A DNA stretch of 64,000 nucleotides, from assembly GCF_002506585.1 (NCBI RefSeq), contig NZ_DAXW01000009.1, positions 198,346 through 262,345 on the forward strand, written 5' to 3'. Shown here piece after piece: positions 60,368 through 64,000 of this stretch; the stretch's first letter is position 1; each line of letters opens with the position of its first letter. The position numbers and the translations under genes are program-made. A model generated the notes under the pieces. It saw only the letters and a program-made list of their open reading frames with translations. It was not told the origin of the DNA and did not search any database. Source of the stretch: Methanoculleus sp. UBA430 (GTDB taxonomy: Archaea; Halobacteriota; Methanomicrobia; Methanomicrobiales; Methanoculleaceae).

Positions 60368-60749
60368 CCCGCAACCTCCGGGCACCGGGCTGTGGCATTG
60401 ATCTTTTAATACACATGGTGTCGCTGCAGCCAATGAGGGTTTCCGGGACCATGCCCCCCCGAATGACCCCGGAACATACCCGGATAGGATAAAAAGGGGC
60501 TGTTAAACCCGAAAGGTCCGGACTACTGTCATTTCATCCAGCCCAGTCTCCGGACCAGGCTGCTCCATCTCAAAGGGATCCAGGAGAACTCTCGCAAACA
60601 GCCCCAGGACCGGGAATTACCGATATCGGGCAAATGAAGTCAAGATCGGGCTTGCCCTCTGCAAGCGTATAAGAATGATCACATCAGGGCGGTCGTGGTC
60701 CATGAGCAAACTTTTCTCCAGATCCTCTATCCATATACGGAGGCTGGCT
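60368..60749 (+). promoter_or_regulatory. Divergent intergenic region
   Basis: No gene is supported in these 382 bases. On the plus strand AGCGTATAAGAATG near 60663-60676 is a TATA candidate for the acetyltransferase; on the minus strand TATTAAAAG near 60404 serves the Cys-rich frame. Confidence 0.4.
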
Positions 60750-61358
60750 ATGACGGAGAAAGAGAGGATGTTACACGGAGAACTCTATTTCGCATACGAC
60801 GAAGAACTGAAGCGGGATCGCCTGAGAGCCAGAAGATTGACACGATTATTCAATGGGACGACTGAAGAGGAATTGGAATATCGGACAGAGTTGCTCAAGA
60901 AACTCTTTCAATCCGCGGGTGATCACATCTTTATCGAACCGCCGTTTCGCTGTGATTACGGCAGTCAAATCCGTATCGGCGACAATTTCTACGCAAACTA
61001 TGACTGCATCATCCTCGATGTCTGCGCTGTGACCATAGGCAATCATGTCTTCTTTGGCCCCCGGGTCGGCGTCTATACTGCCGCGCACCCGATCGACGCA
61101 GAGGTGAGGAACGCGATCCTCGAGTACGGACGACCGATAACGATAGGCGATAGTGTCTGGGTTGGAGCTGATGTTGTCATCAATCCTGGCGTAACAGTCG
61201 GGAACAACGTGGTTATCGGCTCCGGCTCCGTCGTGACGAAAGATATACCCGACAACGTAATTGCTGCCGGCAATCCGTGCAGGGTCCTGCGTCCAATAAC
61301 GCTTGAAGATAAGGAGTACTGGGAGAAGCAAAGAAGAGAATATGAAAAATCAGCCTGA
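60750..61358 (+). CDS. Sugar O-acetyltransferase (maltose acetyltransferase type, left-handed beta helix)
   Basis: The 202-residue protein has the Mac N-terminal domain (MTEKERMLHGELYFAYDEEL) and hexapeptide repeats forming a left-handed beta helix. Landmarks are the active-site region DVCAVTIGNHVFFGP, the catalytic His in YTAAHPID and the CoA-binding SVWVGADVVINPGVTVGN split across repeats. It acetylates a sugar or related hydroxyl with acetyl-CoA. ATG 60750 follows GGAGG with six-base spacing; ATG 60702 and 60675 are upstream alternatives. Confidence 0.9.
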   Translation: MTEKERMLHGELYFAYDEELKRDRLRARRLTRLFNGTTEEELEYRTELLKKLFQSAGDHIFIEPPFRCDYGSQIRIGDNFYANYDCIILDVCAVTIGNHVFFGPRVGVYTAAHPIDAEVRNAILEYGRPITIGDSVWVGADVVINPGVTVGNNVVIGSGSVVTKDIPDNVIAAGNPCRVLRPITLEDKEYWEKQRREYEKSA

Positions 61359-61403
61359 GAGAGGTGCATTAACCCATGAAAGCATCAGATGAAACTATTA
61401 GCG

Positions 61404-61661
61404 TCAAGAAACGCTGATCCTCCCCCTATTTCGGAGATATCCACCAGTAGAGTTCACCAGATCCGGTTCGGCCAACTTCAGGGCATATTCTTCCGGGGCG
61501 TTGAACTTCGCTGTCTTTCCGGGCTGCTTCTTCAGCCGGACGACCGCTCTCCCCTTCCCCCGGCGCAGGGGCTGATCGAGCAGGATCATCGTATCATCGA
61601 TCAGTCTTCCATCGACTTCTACCGGCATCTGACCGGAGCATACCCCAAGACCGCTGCTCAT
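61404..61661 (-). CDS. Hypothetical protein coupled to the ArsR gene
   Basis: The 85-residue frame starts at ATG 61661, overlapping the ArsR stop by four bases. It reads MPVEVDGRLIDDTMILLDQP from its twelfth residue and has a basic stretch RRGKGRAVVRLKK. No family is recognised. Coupling to the regulator is the main support. Confidence 0.4.
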   Translation of the reverse strand: MSSGLGVCSGQMPVEVDGRLIDDTMILLDQPLRRGKGRAVVRLKKQPGKTAKFNAPEEYALKLAEPDLVNSTGGYLRNRGRISVS

Positions 61662-62110
61662 TCCGCAGAGGTACGGCTGCGGCGGCCTGCCGCCGGTCTC
61701 GATCGCTCCGCATCCACTGTATCAGACCGATCGTCGTGGCTCATGCCTGGGCGTGCAGCCCACGCCGCCCCATCATCGGTGAGCCGGTAGACGATCCAGT
61801 TCCCCTGCGCCTCGCCGGCGATCAGGCCTGCCTTTCTCAGGACGCCAAGGTGGTAGGAGAGCTTCGAGTCTGCGATGCCGAGCACCGCCTTGATGACGCA
61901 GACACAGAGCGGCTGGACAGCGAGCATCGCGAGGACCTTCAGCCGCAACGGGTCGGCGAGTGCGCGGTGGAGGGCGCTCGCCCTCGCCAGGGTTTCATCT
62001 TCCGGCAGCCGCTCTACCAGCCCTGCGATCCCCCCGCACCGGCAGAGCGACTTCTCGACTTCTGGTGGGAGAGGAAGCGTATCTTCCCGGCACTCTCTCT
62101 TCTCCTCCAC
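61658..62110 (-). CDS. ArsR-family metal/metalloid-responsive repressor
   Basis: The protein (150 residues from GTG 62110) has an ArsR winged helix: ALADPLRLKVLAMLAVQPLC broken by a turn, the metal motif LCVCVIKAVLG with two Cys as in the ELCVCDL box, and recognition helix SKLSYHLGVLRKAGLI. Further Cys lie upstream (LCRCGG). Metal or As(III) binding would release DNA. GTG 62110 has AGAGGG upstream and lies about 40 bases after a TATA-like GGTATATGC; an ATG at 62179 is the longest alternative. It diverges from the permease operon that it probably controls. Confidence 0.85.
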   Translation of the reverse strand: MEEKRECREDTLPLPPEVEKSLCRCGGIAGLVERLPEDETLARASALHRALADPLRLKVLAMLAVQPLCVCVIKAVLGIADSKLSYHLGVLRKAGLIAGEAQGNWIVYRLTDDGAAWAARPGMSHDDRSDTVDAERSRPAAGRRSRTSAE

Positions 62111-62332
62111 AATACCCTCTCTTTGCACTGGTATGAAACGAGGCTGCATATACCTTTTCAAGGCTACCATACGCTTCATTATCCGTGCATTTCATACGGA
62201 ATGCCCTGGCGAGCAGGAGTCGGGAGCAATATCAGTTACCTCCTGAGGTCAGGCAGAGGGCTGTCGCAGGGCCACTCTACCGCACCCGGCATCGAACAGC
62301 ATAACCTTTATGCTCGACCCCGCAGACATTAG

Positions 62333-62348
62333 TTCAAAATAATTTGAA
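62333..62348. promoter_or_regulatory. Palindromic ArsR-type operator
   Basis: TTCAAA and TTTGAA flank ATAA in a perfect inverted repeat, 33 bases before the permease start and downstream of a TATA-like CCTTTATGC near 62306. The sequence fits the TTCAAAT-n-ATTTGAA form used by ArsR-family repressors. Confidence 0.6.
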
Positions 62349-62380
62349 TTAGAGGATCCCGGACTCCGGCGAGGTACACC

Positions 62381-63460
62381 ATGATCGACATACTCATCAG
62401 CGCCCTCTCGTCAGGGCTTGCCTCCGTGCTCGACTACCTCTCGGCGCACGTCCTCACCTGCCTGGTCCCGGCGTTCTTCATCGCCGGCGCCATCGCAGCC
62501 TTTGTGAAGAAGGACGCGATCCTGAAGTACTTCAGTCCGGACACGCCCAAACACATCTCCTACGGGATCGCATCGGTCTCGGGGACGATCCTTGCCGTCT
62601 GCAGCTGCACGATCCTGCCCATATTCGCCGGCATCCTCAAGAAAGGGAGCGGCATCGGCCCCGCGACGACGTTCCTCTTCGCGGGACCGGCCATCAACAT
62701 CCTCGCGATCATCTACACCGCCCGGGTGCTCGGGTTCAGCCTCGGGGTGGCGCGGGCGGTCTCTGCGGTTGTCCTCGCCATCGTCATCGGGCTTTTTATG
62801 GCGCTGATCTTCCGGTCGACGGACGTCGAGACGCTCAAGAAGAAAGCGATGGCGCCGAGCGTCGCCGGGGCGTGCGAGGAGGAGAAGCCGCGCTGGGTCA
62901 CGCCGGCGTTCTTCGCCCTCCTGGTCGGGGTGCTGGTCTTCGGAGCGTCGCCGCTTGAGTGGGTGATCCGGCTCTCGATCGTCTACGTCCTCACCCTCGC
63001 GATCGCCGTCCTGCTCATCTACTACTTCGATAAGGACGAGGTGACCGACTGGGGGCTGGAGACCTGGGATTTGACGAAGAAGATCTTTCCCATCCTGATC
63101 GGGGGGACCTTTCTCGTCGGGATCATCGCCTTCTTCCTCCCGCCGGAGACCTTCCAGCCCTACTTCGGGAACAACTCGCTCGGCGCCAACTTCCTTGCGG
63201 CCGTTGTCGGGATGATCCTCTACATGCCGACGCTGCTCGAGGTCCCGATCATCGGGACCACCTTCGGCTACACCACCGGGCATATGGCCGCAGGGCCGGC
63301 ACTTGCCCTCCTGCTCGCGGGCCCGACGGTCAGCCTGCCGTCCATCCTTGTCCTCCAACGGATCATGGGGGCGAAGAAGACGGCGGCCTACGTGGGGCTG
63401 GTGGTCGTCTTCGCGACCGTTGCCGGGTTCCTGTTCGGGAACGGGATGTCACTACTCTAG
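62381..63460 (+). CDS. Permease of the DUF318/ArsP-like family
   Basis: The 359-residue protein has about nine hydrophobic segments in two halves with the conserved SGTILAVCSCTILPIFAGIL (Cys pair) and FLFAGPAINILAI, and in the second half MPTLLEVPIIGTTFG and ALLLAGPTVSLPSI. Family members export organoarsenicals or metals, or are uncharacterised. A cytoplasmic loop with Cys (GACEEEKPRW) separates the halves. It is followed by a Cys-pair protein and a redox thioredoxin and faces an ArsR gene, which supports metal(loid) efflux. Confidence 0.88.
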   Translation: MIDILISALSSGLASVLDYLSAHVLTCLVPAFFIAGAIAAFVKKDAILKYFSPDTPKHISYGIASVSGTILAVCSCTILPIFAGILKKGSGIGPATTFLFAGPAINILAIIYTARVLGFSLGVARAVSAVVLAIVIGLFMALIFRSTDVETLKKKAMAPSVAGACEEEKPRWVTPAFFALLVGVLVFGASPLEWVIRLSIVYVLTLAIAVLLIYYFDKDEVTDWGLETWDLTKKIFPILIGGTFLVGIIAFFLPPETFQPYFGNNSLGANFLAAVVGMILYMPTLLEVPIIGTTFGYTTGHMAAGPALALLLAGPTVSLPSILVLQRIMGAKKTAAYVGLVVVFATVAGFLFGNGMSLL

Positions 63461-63470
63461 GAGAGAACTC

Positions 63471-63740
63471 ATGGAGACAGAGAAGCGAGAGAAACCCTGC
63501 TGCGCTGCCGAAGCGCTGCGGCGCGTCCGCCGGATCGATGTCGGCGGGGTCGTCGTCGGGCTTGCGATGCTCGACGATATCCTGGCCGATACAGTCGCCC
63601 GTAACCTCCCCGGCGAGACCGCCATCGGCGACGAACTCATCAAACAGGTAAAGATCTACAACTACATCCCGAAGGAGGCGGAACCGCTCTACCGGGCGGC
63701 GCTCCTCTGTGAGTATCAGAACGAGGTGACGAAACGATGA
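63471..63740 (+). CDS. Small protein of the ArsR/permease operon with N-terminal Cys pair
   Basis: The 89-residue protein starts METEKREKPCCAAEALRRVR with an adjacent Cys-Cys and continues with a helical body (GLAMLDDILADTVA, ELIKQVKIYNYIPKEAE). AGGAG lies upstream of ATG 63471 at good spacing. The CC pair could bind metal. It overlaps the thioredoxin gene by four bases. Its family function is not known to me. Confidence 0.75.
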   Translation: METEKREKPCCAAEALRRVRRIDVGGVVVGLAMLDDILADTVARNLPGETAIGDELIKQVKIYNYIPKEAEPLYRAALLCEYQNEVTKR

Positions 63741-63970
63741 AGGTAGAAGTGCTTGGAACCGGCTGCGCCAGGTGCAAGCGGCTCGCAAAGAACGTTGAAG
63801 CGGCGATCAAGGACCTCGGTATCGAGGCCGAACTCGTCAAGGTCGACGATATCACCGAGATCATGGACCGCGGCGTGATGCTGACCCCTGCCCTCGCCGT
63901 CGACGGCGAACTCAAAGTCTCCGGCCGGGTGGCGGACGTCAAGGAGATCAAGGAGCTCCTGCAGGGGTGA
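63737..63970 (+). CDS. Thioredoxin-family redox-active protein
   Basis: The 77-residue single-domain protein has the active-site motif GTGCARCKRL (CxxC at residues 10-13) and the cis-Pro segment VMLTPALAVDG. Such minimal thioredoxins accompany permeases of this family and arsenic or methanogenic redox genes. It likely passes electrons to a metal(loid) or to the CC-containing neighbour; the partner is inferred from the operon only. Confidence 0.88.
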   Translation: MKVEVLGTGCARCKRLAKNVEAAIKDLGIEAELVKVDDITEIMDRGVMLTPALAVDGELKVSGRVADVKEIKELLQG

Positions 63971-64000
63971 GACCCTTTCAGCCGCCGTGCTTGAGGCGAT

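Overview
The window looks like a chromosomal segment of a methanogenic archaeon, most likely Methanomicrobiales close to Methanoculleus. This rests on the high-GC coding sequence with strong G/C third positions, TATA-type promoters with short or absent leaders, four of the five dedicated coenzyme F430 (cfb) genes, a methanogenesis-marker-9 protein, a heterodisulfide-reductase-like HdrC-HdrB fusion, a FilR1-type regulator and archaeal lipid enzymes. The genus is inferred; no 16S rRNA gene is present.

Layout. 1-3500: a DUF4143 ATPase behind a 33-bp palindrome, a decayed IS200/IS605-type tnpB element, and a methyltransferase remnant. 3.8-23 kb: mostly core genes: fused ADP-forming acyl-CoA synthetase, membrane glycosyltransferase, superoxide dismutase, HdrCB-like protein, PAS-GAF histidine kinase, MATE exporter, ATP-cone protein, geranylgeranyl reductase, DUF3006 plus an MBL-fold lipoprotein, FilR1-like regulator, UbiA prenyltransferase, TIM-barrel protein, NHLRC2-like thioredoxin/NHL protein and a fasciclin lipoprotein. 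22.9-32.2 kb: an MNT-HEPN pair with a tandem operator-like repeat, a TM0106-type RecB nuclease-helicase, a roughly 400-bp array of mini-hairpins, a MutY-like glycosylase, UvsE, and four tandem single-domain fasciclin proteins without signal peptides. 32.3-40.4 kb: an operon coupling a PD-(D/E)XK nuclease to methanogenesis marker 9, a CitG-like protein and DUF447, then the divergent cfbA-cfbE-cfbD-cfbB operon and ilvE.

40.5-57 kb: a tRNA-Glu gene followed by a composite defence island read on the minus strand: hsdM, (59-codon ORF), hsdM, DUF4062, AlbA_2/HATPase, hsdS, a decayed ORF, gajA-like, gajB-like, a 51-codon copy of the hsdR start, a second AlbA_2/HATPase gene, and hsdR. Most junctions are ATGA/GTGA or short overlaps. 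A type I restriction-modification system is thus interleaved with a Gabija-type pair and two RloA-like AlbA_2 genes. Both AlbA_2 genes carry in-frame 12-bp tandem repeats in the same linker. The upstream edge holds remnants of an MntA-HepT pair and of a DUF1016 nuclease gene.

57.2-64 kb: GNAT acetyltransferase, a restriction-endonuclease-like protein, VapBC, small Cys-rich or hypothetical genes, a hexapeptide-repeat acetyltransferase, and an ArsR regulator facing a permease / small Cys protein / redox thioredoxin operon with a palindromic operator between them.

All assignments are by reading motifs; no database search was run.
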